Source: Gp13-AA77 sp035946735 (GTDB taxonomy: Bacteria > Acidobacteriota > Terriglobia > UBA7540). From it: 64,000 bases of DNA. The DNA is taken from positions 1 through 64,000 of the forward strand of contig DASYYZ010000131.1 in NCBI GenBank assembly GCA_035946735.1, read 5' to 3'. Position numbers and translations under genes: made by a program. Positions 43,301 to 51,864 of this stretch are shown one piece after another. A model generated the notes under the pieces. The model was not told the DNA's origin. It saw only the letters and a list, made by a program, of their open reading frames with translations, and did no database searches. Every line of letters starts with the position of its first letter. Positions within the stretch are counted from its first letter, which is position 1.

Positions 43301-43761
43301 TTCTCTTCGGTTACCGTCCCGAGCGCCGACGAGGTCGAATCGATATGGACCCCGCCCGCCCTGACCGTTACAGATTGCGTGGGAGCTCCAACCGAAAGCA
43401 CCAGATTGAAGGTTGCGCTCGAGTTGACCTCGAGAGGGAAAGCCTCTTGCCGGACAGTCTGGAAGCCCTCTTTGCTGACCTCCATGGTGTACTGGCCGGG
43501 AGGCACCTGCAAGATTACATAGTCTCCGCTGTCGTTAGTCTTCATTGTCCATTTGACGCCGGTTTGAACGTTGCTGAGCGTTACCGTGGCTCCAGGGACC
43601 GCCGCTCCGCTCGGGTCGGTAAGCGTGCCGTTGACGGAGGCCGTCGCCTTGGTGATCTGTGCGAGCAGGCCAGCCGGACACCCCACCCAGAGAATCGCCA
43701 GGAACAGCAGCCCGGGGACCGAAGCAATGCGAAGGTCCCTATCGCGGACAACTTGGTTCAT
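40348..43761 (-). CDS. TonB-dependent receptor, Oar-like, with carboxypeptidase-regulatory domain
   Basis: 1,137 residues from ATG 43761 behind GGAAGGAC. It begins with a signal peptide (to about 35). A carboxypeptidase-regulatory-like Ig domain follows ('VNGTLTDPSGAAVPGATVTLSNVQTG', about 40-120). A plug with 'NNLPLNGRNFTMLL' and 'SNMFWVDGVNDYG' is next, and a large beta barrel ends in an aromatic residue ('LQLALKLYF'). This type is abundant in Acidobacteriota outer membranes and imports oligosaccharides with TonB energy. Here the linked alpha-L-fucosidase suggests a fucosylated ligand. Its promoter and FadR-type operator lie at 43885-43935. Confidence 0.9.
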   Translation of the reverse strand: MNQVVRDRDLRIASVPGLLFLAILWVGCPAGLLAQITKATASVNGTLTDPSGAAVPGATVTLSNVQTGVKWTMKTNDSGDYVILQVPPGQYTMEVSKEGFQTVRQEAFPLEVNSSATFNLVLSVGAPTQSVTVRAGGVHIDSTSSALGTVTEEKEVNNLPLNGRNFTMLLTLSPGASPINTDQNGGGWGVSPVGAISFPAVNGQTNRSNMFWVDGVNDYGSFLSTYAIAPVLDDIAEFKDVNQSDQAQFGGVTGAMADVVTKSGTNQYHGSAWDFIENGDFDARNFFLPSVGKFTSNMFGATVGGPLIIPHLYNGRNKTFVFLAYEGFRKTAPAQSLYVVPTPAELLGNLNDPFNPGPIYNPYTTQADPNNPGQFTRQVFQNNQIPQNLIDPKMVLYAQTIFPQPVDTGISAGAGLPNFNGLDTSPIHTSQDEGTLRVDEDLGNTDRLFARWTGTTQAITGSNGFSGFKNFQNTHGDNIAAGWTHTFGPTALLTFGYGRTMSDNIFLGRFVNVNAANFVQQIGFQPVQYTFPGHTFIPGLGIPGYASGGEGFDSLHAADGNEWKVDFSKVSGKHTIGAGADFAQNKLVFPCFFTGESFCPFQTSNLETGAGGSGLASFLLGLPNDAGLGIAPVDNTGGWVDGFYIQDQWKATERLTLNLGLRYDMPINSEVGQASDHSTEVGNWDFNTGNYVLQVPVPSCSVTGALPCIPGGVLPAHVAVQPHPGQSLVNSPRDNWGPRVGLAYRLSTKTALRTAYGRFFDTWASVTQNQLNYSFSWPDQLNISTPPVNQAVPDTHAEAPFPSRNFDLPAANPYFNQVHFSDPNAKDALSDQWHAQVQRELPSDMVLAAAYVGSHTIRIPLFFPANVPVTPGPGNPMDSAPFPYAVAQPYLKTIGKSNYNALQISLKRQSSRGLVFQLSYTYSKAMDFGCDGNFGNSACGVQDPNHWQTNTYGVAGFDQTHNLTVSWVWPLPFGPRMKWAADSGALSWLVGGWQLNGIGTLASGVPYDVSASGDIPNLGISTGERVNIVGNPYAGTNSLQPINPAAFSSPPPFTFGDLGRNTFRGPAYRNLDLSVFRQFPLPLGEGSKLEFRFEAFNAFNNVVFGLPDRFIGDPTFGQVASTQNNPRQLQLALKLYF

Positions 43762-43884
43762 GTCCTTCCCTCGCAGAATAGATGTTCGAACCCGACACCG
43801 GCAGCATTCGACCCGGACGGAGGGAGCACCGCGCCGCTCTTGCGCATATCGCCACCCCAGAGGGTTCATCTGTCCTCGGCACAT

Positions 43885-43895
43885 TGGTTCAACCA
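43885..43895 (-). promoter_or_regulatory. FadR-type operator before the TonB receptor/fucosidase unit
   Basis: TGGTTCAACCA is an exact match to the TGGT-NNN-ACCA pattern. It is 12 bp downstream of the -10, in the transcribed leader. Confidence 0.65.
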
Positions 43896-43907
43896 TTGCG
43901 TCCAGCC

Positions 43908-43935
43908 ATTATGGCTCCTCAACCGCCAAAGTCAA
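43908..43935 (-). promoter_or_regulatory. Promoter of the TonB receptor/fucosidase unit
   Basis: On the minus strand TTGACT (43935-43930) and CATAAT (43913-43908) are separated by 16 bp. The 5' leader up to the start codon at 43761 would be about 140 nt. The rest of the 302-bp gap (43762-44063) shows no gene. Confidence 0.6.
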
Positions 43936-44063
43936 GCTTTTTTTATCGTCCGGGCTGGGGAGTTTTGGCGCTCTGCGGAAGCTCAGGCGCGCAGAGCCCA
44001 GAGCCGATTTGGCGGGGGTTCACGGCCTGGTTGCCCTTAACGCACAGGTCCGGCTTGGGCGGG

Positions 44064-45018
44064 TCAGACGGCGTAAGCCTGCCTTAACCCTGCCTTCAGG
44101 TATGCAAGATCCCGCTGCGCCGCCGCAAGAGTGTTCTGCTCGCGCTCGCTGCGCGTCTTCCCGGGAATCTCGTATTCCAGGTGCAACGAAATCGGACCGC
44201 GATATCCGGCCTGGGCCAGCACCTCGAAATACTCCGGCCACTTCACCATACCCCCACCCAGCGGGCAGTTGATCGTCTGCCAGCCTTTGGACGTCTTGCT
44301 CCAGTAGCAGTCCTTGACCGCGATCATCTTCAGCCGCGGAGCGACAAAGTGGGCGGCACTCTTCCATCCACCGGCCCCGCCTTCGGCGGTGGCATGGCGG
44401 ATGTCAAAATAGTAGCCCGCCCAACGCCGGTCCAAAGGCTCGATCATGGGAGCGAAGTCCCAGACCGGGCCGCCCATCAAGCCTTCATGGTTGTGGTCCG
44501 CACTGAACGCCACAGCTCCGCGCAAGCTCCACCAGTCCGTGCAACTGGGCGCCGGCCTGCTTCAGCTCTCTTCTGACGTCCACAAACTCGTAGGCATAAT
44601 AGCCGGGCTTGAAGAACGGAATACGCAATTCTCCGGCCGTGCTAAGAATCCCCTGCGCGGCCGGAGCCGAGCCGGAAATAAGCTCGGTAGTGATCATCGG
44701 AACCGTGAGCCCGGCAGCGCGAATGGCAGTCACTGCTTTCGGAAGGTCCTCGCGAGCCCGTTCCGGAAGGACGTGACCGGCCGGGCGCACAGTAAGGTCC
44801 ACGCCGCCGAAGCCCGCCCGCTGGGTAGCCTGGGCAAGTTCGTGCCAGTTCATTTCGGGCAAGTGTTTTGAGAAGAGACAGATTGTCCCTTCGAAGGAGC
44901 CGGTCCTTAAGGGAGGTTCCTTCTTTTGCGGAGAGCCGGCCATGCCGGCCCCAACCGCCGCGCTGGCAAACAGAAATTCTCGTCTCCTCACTGGGTCGGT
45001 CCTCGCTTTCGCAGGCAT
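44064..45018 (-). pseudogene. Sugar-phosphate isomerase/epimerase-like protein, single-base frameshift
   Basis: The N-terminal part starts at 45018 with a Tat-type leader (RRREFLFASAAVGAG). The xylose-isomerase-like TIM barrel follows: 'GTICLFSKHLPEMNWHELAQATQRAGFGGVDLTVRP'. After 'SCGVQCG' the frame runs into a stop. The next frame continues exactly where homologues do: 'HNHEG', 'MGGPVWDFAPMIEPLDRRWAGYYFDIRHATAEGG' and 'MIAVKDCYW'. One extra C at 44495/44496 (GGACCAC where GGACAC would restore C-G-H-N-H-E-G) accounts for the break. All other residues look normal, so it is a very recent lesion or a sequencing error. It follows the PQQ dehydrogenase by 17 bp. Confidence 0.75.
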
Positions 45019-45035
45019 TGCTTTCTCGCCAGATC

Positions 45036-47363
45036 CTATGGCAAACCGAAGCAGAGAATACTCGGCCCCGCCGCCAACGCCACAAACTGTTTTCCGTCCG
45101 CGGTGTAAGTCATTGGAGAAGCCTTTAGGTCCTGATTGGTCGGAAACTGCCACAAGCGCTGTCCGTCGCGCTCATCAACGGCCGCAAACTCGCCGCTGGG
45201 GTCGCCATACAAGACGATTCCGCCCGCTGTCGCCAGCACTCCAGCCCACCGCTTGCCGTCGGCGGGTCCTGTTTGAGGAACCTCCCAGACCACGTTCCCG
45301 GTCTCAACATCGAGCGCTCGCAGATACTTCTTGGCGGGCTCCTTTTGGAAATGACTCGGTTTCGAACTGCCAGGCGCGCGGAAGAAGCCGCAGTCCTCGA
45401 CCGCCATGACATAGTAGAGGCGGGTTACTGGGCTAAAGGCAGTTGACATCCAATTGGTCGCACTGGTTGGGCAGCCAATTTCTCCCTCGGGCGGGGGAAG
45501 GTAACCGGGCAGCAACTGCGGCCTGCCGTCGGGCCCGATCCCACTAGCCCAAGTCAGATGATTTACGAACTTGCGGGCGAGCAGCAGCTCGCCGTCCGTG
45601 CGGTCGAAGACATAAAAGAATCCATTCCGGTCCGCATGCAAAAGCAATTTTCGGTCTCGGCCGCGGTAAGAGGTGTCGACCAGAACGGGCGGTTCCGTGG
45701 CATCCCAGTCGCGGACATCGTGCGGCGTGAATTGGTAGTACCATTTCAAGGCTCCGTTTCCGGGATCGAGCGCCAAGATACAATCGGTGAAAAGATTGTC
45801 GCCTTCCCGCTCGCGATCGTCGCCGTCGGGAAACGGGTTGCCAGTGGGCCAATAGAGCGTGCCGGTCTGGACATCATAGGTCCCCGTTAACCAGGTTGAG
45901 CCGCCGCCAAGTTCGGGGTCCTTGCCCTTCCAGGTTTCGTAGCCCGCTTCTCCTTTCCTGGGAATGGTCCATCGGCGCCAAACGCGTTCGCCGCTGGCGG
46001 CCTTGTAGGCGCAGACGAATCCGCGAATGCCTTCATCGGCCCCTGAAACACCGGCGATCACCATGTCCTTGACGACAAGGGGCGCGGACGTCGATCCGTA
46101 GTGCTGCGGCTCGTCGGCCATTACTGCTTCCCAGACCGGGCGGCCGGTGACCCGGTTCAAAGCGATCAGATGGGCGTTATCCGTCACCATAAACACCTTG
46201 TCGCCGAGCAGCGCCACGCCGCGATTCGTGCCGAGCGCCGCGTCTCCAACCATGCCTTGGCTACGTGGCCGCGAATAGTGCCAGATTTGGCGGCCGGTGA
46301 GCGCGTCGAGAGCAAACGCCTGGTTGGGTCCTGTCACGTACATGATTCCCCTGTCGACCACAGGGGTTACCTCGAGGCCGAAATAGGGAATCGAGAAGAC
46401 CCACCTCGCGACCAGCCTTGCCACATTGGTACGGTTGATTTCGGCGAGATTGCTGTACCGATTTCCGCCAAGCGTCCCGTTGTAAGTCAGCCAGTCGCCT
46501 GGTCTCGGATTCGAGATCCTGGAGAAACTCGGTTCCGTATCCGCGGAATCGGCCAGCGGCGCCAACATGCCGGGCTTCACGCCAGTCAGTCCAGCGAGAT
46601 AGGCAATCAGGTTCTGCAGTTCGACAGGGCTGGCGGTCACTGGCGTCATCGGGGATTTCTGCACCTCCCGGATCACGGCAATCCGGTCCCCGTGGAGCAG
46701 GTGGAAGCGACCGCTGAGGTCCTGCAACTGTATTTCAGAAGTGCCACGGCTTCTAGCAAAACCCCCAAGGGTCTGCCCATTGGGAATCGTCACGGTGACA
46801 AAGTCATATCCCGGAGTACGGTGCGCCCCGGGTTGCGCCAACGCCTTTCGAATCTCGTCGACGGAAAGAGTCCGGCCGGTTTCGGACAGGTCCGGTCCGA
46901 TCGCCCTACCTCTGCCGTACACCATGTGGCAAGAATCGCATTGCCCCTTCCCGAAGAAGAATCGTTCGCCTGACTTCGCATCACCTGCTACGGCGCTCTC
47001 GGCGGCCGGAGCGTTCAAAGATCGAACAAAGGCCGCCAAAGCGTCCAGTTCTGGCGGCGGAAGATCGAAGGCCGGCATCCCCGAATCCGGAACTCCCTCA
47101 TGAATCAAGGCGCGGACTTGCTCGATCGATTGCCGGCTCAGAGCGCGGTTTCCAGCCAACTGCGGGGCGCGCTCGGTGCCCCGGGCATCAACTCCGTGGC
47201 AAACGATGCAGTGCTCCGCATAAGCTTGCGCGCCTTGTCTAATCGCAGATGTCCCCGCAGCTTCCTGCGCCGCGAAGACTCCTGGAATCGAAAGAAGCGC
47301 TACCGCAACGATTTGCACGCAGCGCTTGCGAATCGTGCCGGCGCAGCGACGTTCTTCACCCAT
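45036..47363 (-). CDS. PQQ-dependent dehydrogenase with two N-terminal cytochrome c domains
   Basis: 775 residues. Signal peptide (to about 32), then two c-type haem domains with CIVCH (about 52-56) and CDSCH (about 140-144). Next comes an eight-bladed PQQ propeller from about 280: 'DWLTYNGTLGGNRYSNLAEINRTNVARL', 'WVFSIPYFGLEVTPVVDRG', 'PTGNPFPDGDDREREGDNLFTDCILALDPGNGALKWYYQFTPHDVRDWD' and 'HADRNGFFYVFDRTDGELL'. It is periplasmic, oxidises an alcohol or sugar and passes electrons through the haems to the respiratory chain. Haem domains at the N-terminus rather than the C-terminus are the common acidobacterial layout. Its promoter overlaps a FadR-type palindrome at 47482-47496. Confidence 0.88.
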   Translation of the reverse strand: MGEERRCAGTIRKRCVQIVAVALLSIPGVFAAQEAAGTSAIRQGAQAYAEHCIVCHGVDARGTERAPQLAGNRALSRQSIEQVRALIHEGVPDSGMPAFDLPPPELDALAAFVRSLNAPAAESAVAGDAKSGERFFFGKGQCDSCHMVYGRGRAIGPDLSETGRTLSVDEIRKALAQPGAHRTPGYDFVTVTIPNGQTLGGFARSRGTSEIQLQDLSGRFHLLHGDRIAVIREVQKSPMTPVTASPVELQNLIAYLAGLTGVKPGMLAPLADSADTEPSFSRISNPRPGDWLTYNGTLGGNRYSNLAEINRTNVARLVARWVFSIPYFGLEVTPVVDRGIMYVTGPNQAFALDALTGRQIWHYSRPRSQGMVGDAALGTNRGVALLGDKVFMVTDNAHLIALNRVTGRPVWEAVMADEPQHYGSTSAPLVVKDMVIAGVSGADEGIRGFVCAYKAASGERVWRRWTIPRKGEAGYETWKGKDPELGGGSTWLTGTYDVQTGTLYWPTGNPFPDGDDREREGDNLFTDCILALDPGNGALKWYYQFTPHDVRDWDATEPPVLVDTSYRGRDRKLLLHADRNGFFYVFDRTDGELLLARKFVNHLTWASGIGPDGRPQLLPGYLPPPEGEIGCPTSATNWMSTAFSPVTRLYYVMAVEDCGFFRAPGSSKPSHFQKEPAKKYLRALDVETGNVVWEVPQTGPADGKRWAGVLATAGGIVLYGDPSGEFAAVDERDGQRLWQFPTNQDLKASPMTYTADGKQFVALAAGPSILCFGLP

Positions 47364-47465
47364 GACGGCTCCAAGGCGCTTGCAGCAGTTCGATTCTTTC
47401 GAGGTTGTAGACGAATTGGGCAGAGAGTTCAGGCCGCTGAATTGGACTTGTTTTCACGCGCCTCG

Positions 47466-47496
47466 ATTTTACCAAGGCTTTATTGGACGGACCAAT
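47466..47496 (-). promoter_or_regulatory. PQQ-dehydrogenase promoter overlapped by a FadR-type palindrome
   Basis: On the minus strand TTGGTC (47495-47490) and TAAAAT (47471-47466) are 18 bp apart. The perfect palindrome ATTGG-ACGGA-CCAAT (47482-47496) covers the -35. Binding there would block polymerase. Confidence 0.6.
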
Positions 47497-47562
47497 GTCG
47501 GGCCATGCCAGGCGGAGAGAACGGCCGGCTTAAGACTCGGTTGCGGAGGTGTCGAGGAATAT

Positions 47563-48600
47563 TCAGTTCCCGGTCCCAGAAAGGTCTTGCGGCCTCATGC
47601 CCTTGGTGTAGTCCTTCGCCATAAACGAGTGCGGGTGATAGTCTCCGACCAAATCGACGTTCGCTTTGGCAGGGATTTTCTTCTCCAACCCCACGGCCCA
47701 ATACGTTGCATTCACCAGCAGCCGGCGCAAGGCCTCGTTCTCCAGGTCGTCCGCTGCCCCCATCGTGGTGGCAAACACACGCGCGGTCTTGCCCTGTGCG
47801 CCCGTGTAGCTGTTCGTCCAAGCTACAGGCATCATGGGATCGTTGGTCTTGCCGCGGACGGGCGGATCGTCAGGATGCATCCCGGCGAGCGCCTGGCCGA
47901 GGATGAGCGGTTGACACGAAGCTGGCAAGGGTAGCCGCACCTCGTAAACATCTGTCGGGACCCAGATCGCGCCACTTGCGATCCCGCGCAGAATGGGGCT
48001 ATTTGCCTCGCCGGGCGCGATCAGGCCACGCGTGCTCTCCTTGCCGTGCCGGGCGTGATGGGCGATCCAGGTCTCGCCCAGAATACGGCGGCCGAAACCT
48101 CCCTCCCACCCCTCAATTTTGCTGTCCCACGAGTAGCGTTCGTAGGTCTCGCTGGTCTTCAGCTCAAAGGCATGGGTGGCGGTACGCAAACCGATGACCG
48201 GCCGGCCAGACTCAACGTAGTCCACGATATACTTCATCTGATCGTCCGGCAAGTCACGAAAGCGGGTGAGGATGATCAGCAAATCCGCTGTTTGAAGCGC
48301 CTCAAGGCCCGGAGTGTTCCTGCGACTGTGCGGATCAATCGTGCCGTTTTCCGGGTCGATCGAGAACAGAACCGCGCAGGTAAAGCCATGCCGCAGAGCC
48401 AGGATTTTGGCGAGCTGCGGCAGACCTTCTTCGGAATGGTATTCGTCGTCGCCGGCGACCAGCACGACCTGCTTGCCCTTCCCTGGTCCTTTCCTGCCCT
48501 TAAACACCAACCCGGCGTCAGCCGATAGCCCGTTGGAAGCAAGCAGCAGAGAGGCCAAGCAAAGTGCACCCATAAGCCTGAAACAAACAGGAAATCTCAT
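47563..48600 (-). CDS. ThuA-domain protein, exported
   Basis: 345 residues from ATG 48600, with a signal peptide (to about 27, LSADAG). The ThuA (class I glutamine-amidotransferase-like) fold covers about 45-260: 'QVVLVAGDDEYHSEEGLPQLAKIL', 'ADLLIILTRFRDLPDDQMKYIVDYVESGRPVIGLRTATHAF' and 'WIAHHARHGKEST'. The C-terminal 'PVAWTNSYTGAQGKTARVFATTMG' and 'LLVNATYWAVGLE' are the usual end. The catalytic cysteine of true amidotransferases is absent, as in ThuA generally. ThuA proteins are tied to disaccharide metabolism (trehalose/sucrose in rhizobia). Its promoter matches that of the LamG operon, with a degenerate operator at 48621-48631. Confidence 0.87.
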   Translation of the reverse strand: MRFPVCFRLMGALCLASLLLASNGLSADAGLVFKGRKGPGKGKQVVLVAGDDEYHSEEGLPQLAKILALRHGFTCAVLFSIDPENGTIDPHSRRNTPGLEALQTADLLIILTRFRDLPDDQMKYIVDYVESGRPVIGLRTATHAFELKTSETYERYSWDSKIEGWEGGFGRRILGETWIAHHARHGKESTRGLIAPGEANSPILRGIASGAIWVPTDVYEVRLPLPASCQPLILGQALAGMHPDDPPVRGKTNDPMMPVAWTNSYTGAQGKTARVFATTMGAADDLENEALRRLLVNATYWAVGLEKKIPAKANVDLVGDYHPHSFMAKDYTKGMRPQDLSGTGN

Positions 48601-48620
48601 TTTCTCGCCTGGACCCCGAT

Positions 48621-48631
48621 TCGCTGAGCCA
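48621..48631 (-). promoter_or_regulatory. Degenerate FadR-type operator before the ThuA gene
   Basis: TGGCTCAGCGA on the minus strand shares TTGGCTCA and the following AATC with the LamG-operon site but has two changes in the right arm. It starts 15 bp after the -10, exactly as at 30643. Confidence 0.4.
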
Positions 48632-48646
48632 AGTTCGACTCCGCCG

Positions 48647-48675
48647 ATCCTAGTTTTCACTTTGGCCGGTGTCAA
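48647..48675 (-). promoter_or_regulatory. Promoter of the ThuA gene
   Basis: TTGACA (48675-48670) and TAGGAT (48652-48647) on the minus strand with 17 bp between, identical in both hexamers and spacing to the LamG-operon promoter. Confidence 0.65.
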
Positions 48676-48847
48676 GCAGTTTCTTCGGCAAGTCAGCGCC
48701 TGAGAGCGCTGGTGGATCAACAGACCGAGAGCGGTCGGGGATGGAGCGCGGTTCAAATGCGTTGCGGTGATTCTGAAATCATGTACTGAACAAGGCCTGA
48801 GACATCCTGACGAGCACAACATCTCTTCCATTTCAGGCCCATTCACA

Positions 48848-51523
48848 TCAATCCGCTCGCAGCGCACTCATCGGATCAGCCTTCGTGGCGCGACGCGCGG
48901 GCAGGTAGCAAGCCACGGCGGCGACGGCGAGCACCAGAATCGCCACCGATGCGAAAGTGAGAGGATCAGCCGGACTAACTTCGTAAATCAGGCTCCGCAG
49001 CACTCGCGCGAAGGCTAGTGCGCCCAGGAGGCCGATGGCGACTCCGCCCAATGCCAGAAAGGCGCTCTGCCTGAGCACCAACCGCACCACGTGCCAGCGG
49101 CTCGCGCCCAGGGCCATCCGCAGTCCGAACTCGTGGGTGCGGCGGCTGACCGAGTAAGAGATCACACCATACGTCCCAATGGCGGCGAGCGCGACGGCCA
49201 GCGCCGCGAAAAGACCCACCAGAAACAGCGCGAAACGAGCCGTGGACACGCCGGCGTCGGCAATCTGGTCAAGCTGACGCACTTCGGCTACCGCCAGGGT
49301 AGGATCAAGGCGGTGCACCTCCCGGCGAAGTTGGTTCGCCATCTGCGCGGAGTCAAAATCCGAGCGCATCGCCACGGACATGAGCGTGATACCAAACGGC
49401 TCCTGCAGAACGGGCCACCAGAAGGCGGGCTCGGCTCCGCTGAGCTCGGGCCTGTCCTTGACGTCGCCCACGATGCCGACGACCGTCATCCAGTCCTTTT
49501 CTTTAGGCGTATCGCTGAAGGTGATTCGCGCCCCGAGGGCTTCTTCATGCGGCCAATAGAGGCGCGCCATGGCGCTATTGATGATCAATGCCAGCGGCGC
49601 GTCCCGACGGTCGCCTTCGGTGAAGAATCGGCCGCGCACAACCGGAATACCCAAAGCTTGGAAATAGTCGGGTGTGGCGGAGTGATATCGGGCGTGAAAC
49701 TCCTGTCCCGGCGGCGGCTTTTTGCCTTCAATCGTGAAACCGCCCACGTTCTCGTCGTAGCCGGTCCAGGGCAGGTCCGTGCCGGCGCCGGCGTACTTCA
49801 CTCCCGGAGCGGTGGCGAGATTGGTGATGAGCTGGTCATAAAAGTGAGTTACGGCGGCGGGCGTTTTGTATTCGGTGGAGGGTAGCGACAGGCTGGCCGT
49901 GAGGACGTGCTCCGGCCGAAAGCCGGGGTCCATCCGCAAGAGGTTGACGAAACTACGCAGCATCAGCCCGGCGCCGATCAGCAGCACAGACGCCAGGCTG
50001 ACTTCAGCCACCACCAGGGCGTTGCGCAGGCGCAGGTGGGCTCGCCCCTCTGTGGAACCTCGTGCTCCCTCGCGCAAGCCTTGTTGCGGATCGGCTCGTG
50101 CGGCCTCGAAGGCGGGCGCGACGCCAAAGATAAAGCCGGTGGCGACCGCGATGAAAAAGGTAAACGCAAGCACAAATGCGTTCACGTGGATCGACCCGGC
50201 GCGCGGAAAACCGGCCGGCAGCAGCGAAACCAGCGCGCGCACGCCGGCCGTCGCGAGCACGATGCCCAACAAGCCGCCGGCAAGAGCGATCACCATGCTC
50301 TCCGTGAGCATCTGGCGCACCAGCCTGGATCGCCCCGCGCCTAGAGCCGCTCGCACTGCGATTTCGCGTTGGCGCGCCGTCGCTCTCGCCATCAGCAGGT
50401 TGGCGACATTTGCGCACGCGATCAGCAACACGAGGGCAACCGCTCCCAGCAGGACCAGCAGCAGACGCTCATCCGGCCCCACGATCTCGTGATACAGAGA
50501 AACCACCAGCATGTGCCAGCCCTCGTAGCCGCCATGCTCGCGTCCGATCTCCGCCAACAACGTATTCATCTCGGCCTGCGCCTGTGCCGGCGTAACGCCC
50601 GGCTTCAACCGGCCGATTCCCTCCATGAAATGGGATCCCCGCTGGTTCGGGTCCCCATCGAACGTATAGGGCCACCAGCCGTCTACGCTGTCGCCATAGG
50701 GGAGCGCGTGGTAGGCGTTGCCGGGGTGCTCGACGCCGCGAGGCATCACGCCTGCCACGGTGAAGGGCTGCGAATCGAGCGTGATCTTACGCCCCACGAT
50801 ATCCGGCGCCGATCCAAACTGCGTGCGCCAAATCCTGTCGCTCAGGACCACCAGGCGGCCGCCTCCAGGCAGCTCATCCTTTTCCTCGAACTCCCGTCCC
50901 CGCTCCGGCGCCACACCGAGAGCTCGAAAGTATCCGGCCGTCACGCGAAACGCCGCAAGGCGCACCGGGTCGCCCGAACCGGAGAGCTGGACGTCGCCGC
51001 GCGTAAAGGCGGCGAGCGCCTCGAAGGAGTGGCTGCGCGTTCGAAAATCGCGGAAGTCAAAAGGATTGATCGGAAACTTGGGGTAGTGGTCGCTGCTGAA
51101 GAAGAGGCGAACAATGCGGTCCGGTTGCCGGTAGCGCAGCGGCCTCAGCAACACGCCGTCGATCACGCTGAAGATGGCGCTGTTGGCGCCGATGGCGAGC
51201 CCGAGCGTCAGGATAATCGCGGCGGCCAGGGCGGGGCTCTTCGCCAGCGTGCGGGCGGCGTAGCGGAGGTCCTGAACCAGATTGTCCACGTGGTTTGTTC
51301 GGCGCATTTCACGGCACTCCTCTTGGATTTGGGCCACGCCGCCTAACCGGCGCAGGGCGGCGTAGCGTGCTTCGGCGGCGCTCATGCCGGCCGCCTGGTA
51401 TTCTTCGATCTGCCGCTCGATGTGAAAGCCAAGTTCCTTGTCTAACTCCTGCTCCACCCGGCCGCGCCGCAGGACGGAGCGCAATCGCATCCGAACCCGG
51501 TTCCACCAGCGCTCAGGCGTCAC
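48848..51523 (-). CDS. ABC transporter permease of the ADOP/MacB-FtsX type
   Basis: About 891 residues from GTG 51523, chosen because it overlaps the PadR stop (GTGA) and follows AGGAGGG. A cytosolic N-terminal helix pair ('RRGRVEQELDKELGFHIERQIEEYQAAG') is the ADOP hallmark. Two MacB-type halves follow, each with a periplasmic core domain and an FtsX domain: 'SPALAAAIILTLGLAIGANSAIFSVIDGVLLRPL' and the final 'RTHEFGLRMALGASRWHVVRLVLRQ', 'PARRATKADPMSALRAD'. No ATPase is encoded beside it. These orphan permeases are expanded in Acidobacteriota; what they export is not known. Confidence 0.88.
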   Translation of the reverse strand: MTPERWWNRVRMRLRSVLRRGRVEQELDKELGFHIERQIEEYQAAGMSAAEARYAALRRLGGVAQIQEECREMRRTNHVDNLVQDLRYAARTLAKSPALAAAIILTLGLAIGANSAIFSVIDGVLLRPLRYRQPDRIVRLFFSSDHYPKFPINPFDFRDFRTRSHSFEALAAFTRGDVQLSGSGDPVRLAAFRVTAGYFRALGVAPERGREFEEKDELPGGGRLVVLSDRIWRTQFGSAPDIVGRKITLDSQPFTVAGVMPRGVEHPGNAYHALPYGDSVDGWWPYTFDGDPNQRGSHFMEGIGRLKPGVTPAQAQAEMNTLLAEIGREHGGYEGWHMLVVSLYHEIVGPDERLLLVLLGAVALVLLIACANVANLLMARATARQREIAVRAALGAGRSRLVRQMLTESMVIALAGGLLGIVLATAGVRALVSLLPAGFPRAGSIHVNAFVLAFTFFIAVATGFIFGVAPAFEAARADPQQGLREGARGSTEGRAHLRLRNALVVAEVSLASVLLIGAGLMLRSFVNLLRMDPGFRPEHVLTASLSLPSTEYKTPAAVTHFYDQLITNLATAPGVKYAGAGTDLPWTGYDENVGGFTIEGKKPPPGQEFHARYHSATPDYFQALGIPVVRGRFFTEGDRRDAPLALIINSAMARLYWPHEEALGARITFSDTPKEKDWMTVVGIVGDVKDRPELSGAEPAFWWPVLQEPFGITLMSVAMRSDFDSAQMANQLRREVHRLDPTLAVAEVRQLDQIADAGVSTARFALFLVGLFAALAVALAAIGTYGVISYSVSRRTHEFGLRMALGASRWHVVRLVLRQSAFLALGGVAIGLLGALAFARVLRSLIYEVSPADPLTFASVAILVLAVAAVACYLPARRATKADPMSALRAD

Positions 51524-51864
51524 GTCGAACCCTCCTGAACCATGCGGATCACCAGTCCGACCCCGTTTGATAGGCGCTCCCACTGCGCCAACTCTTTTTC
51601 AAGCTGGACGCCGCCTGACCGGGTGAGTTCGTAGAACTTCGCCTCGCGTCCGGTTTCGCTGCTGCGCCACTTCGCGCGAACCCAGCCCTGTTGCTCCAGG
51701 CGATGCAGAGCGGGGTACAGCGCGCCCTGGGTAATCTGAAGAGCTTCATTACTGACCTGCTCGATGCGCTTGGCAATCGCCCAGCCGTGCTTCGGCTCAA
51801 GTGAAATCGTCTTGAGGATCAGCAGGTCCAGCGTTCCCCGAATCAGATCGGATGGTTTGCTCAT
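51520..51864 (-). CDS. PadR-family transcriptional regulator
   Basis: 114 residues, the short PadR-s2 form. The winged helix ('IRGTLDLLILKTISLEPKHGWAIAKRIEQVSNEALQITQGALYPALHRLEQQGWVRAKW') is followed by a short dimerisation helix. PadR-type repressors are regularly encoded directly before ADOP permeases, and here the stop overlaps the permease GTG by 3 bp. It probably controls its own operon, with an unknown ligand. Confidence 0.92.
   Translation of the reverse strand: MSKPSDLIRGTLDLLILKTISLEPKHGWAIAKRIEQVSNEALQITQGALYPALHRLEQQGWVRAKWRSSETGREAKFYELTRSGGVQLEKELAQWERLSNGVGLVIRMVQEGST

Noticed and set aside
42829..44040. 403-residue plus-strand open frame opposite the TonB receptor
   Set aside because: It is a composition-driven shadow of the receptor gene that runs over its promoter; no recognisable domain.
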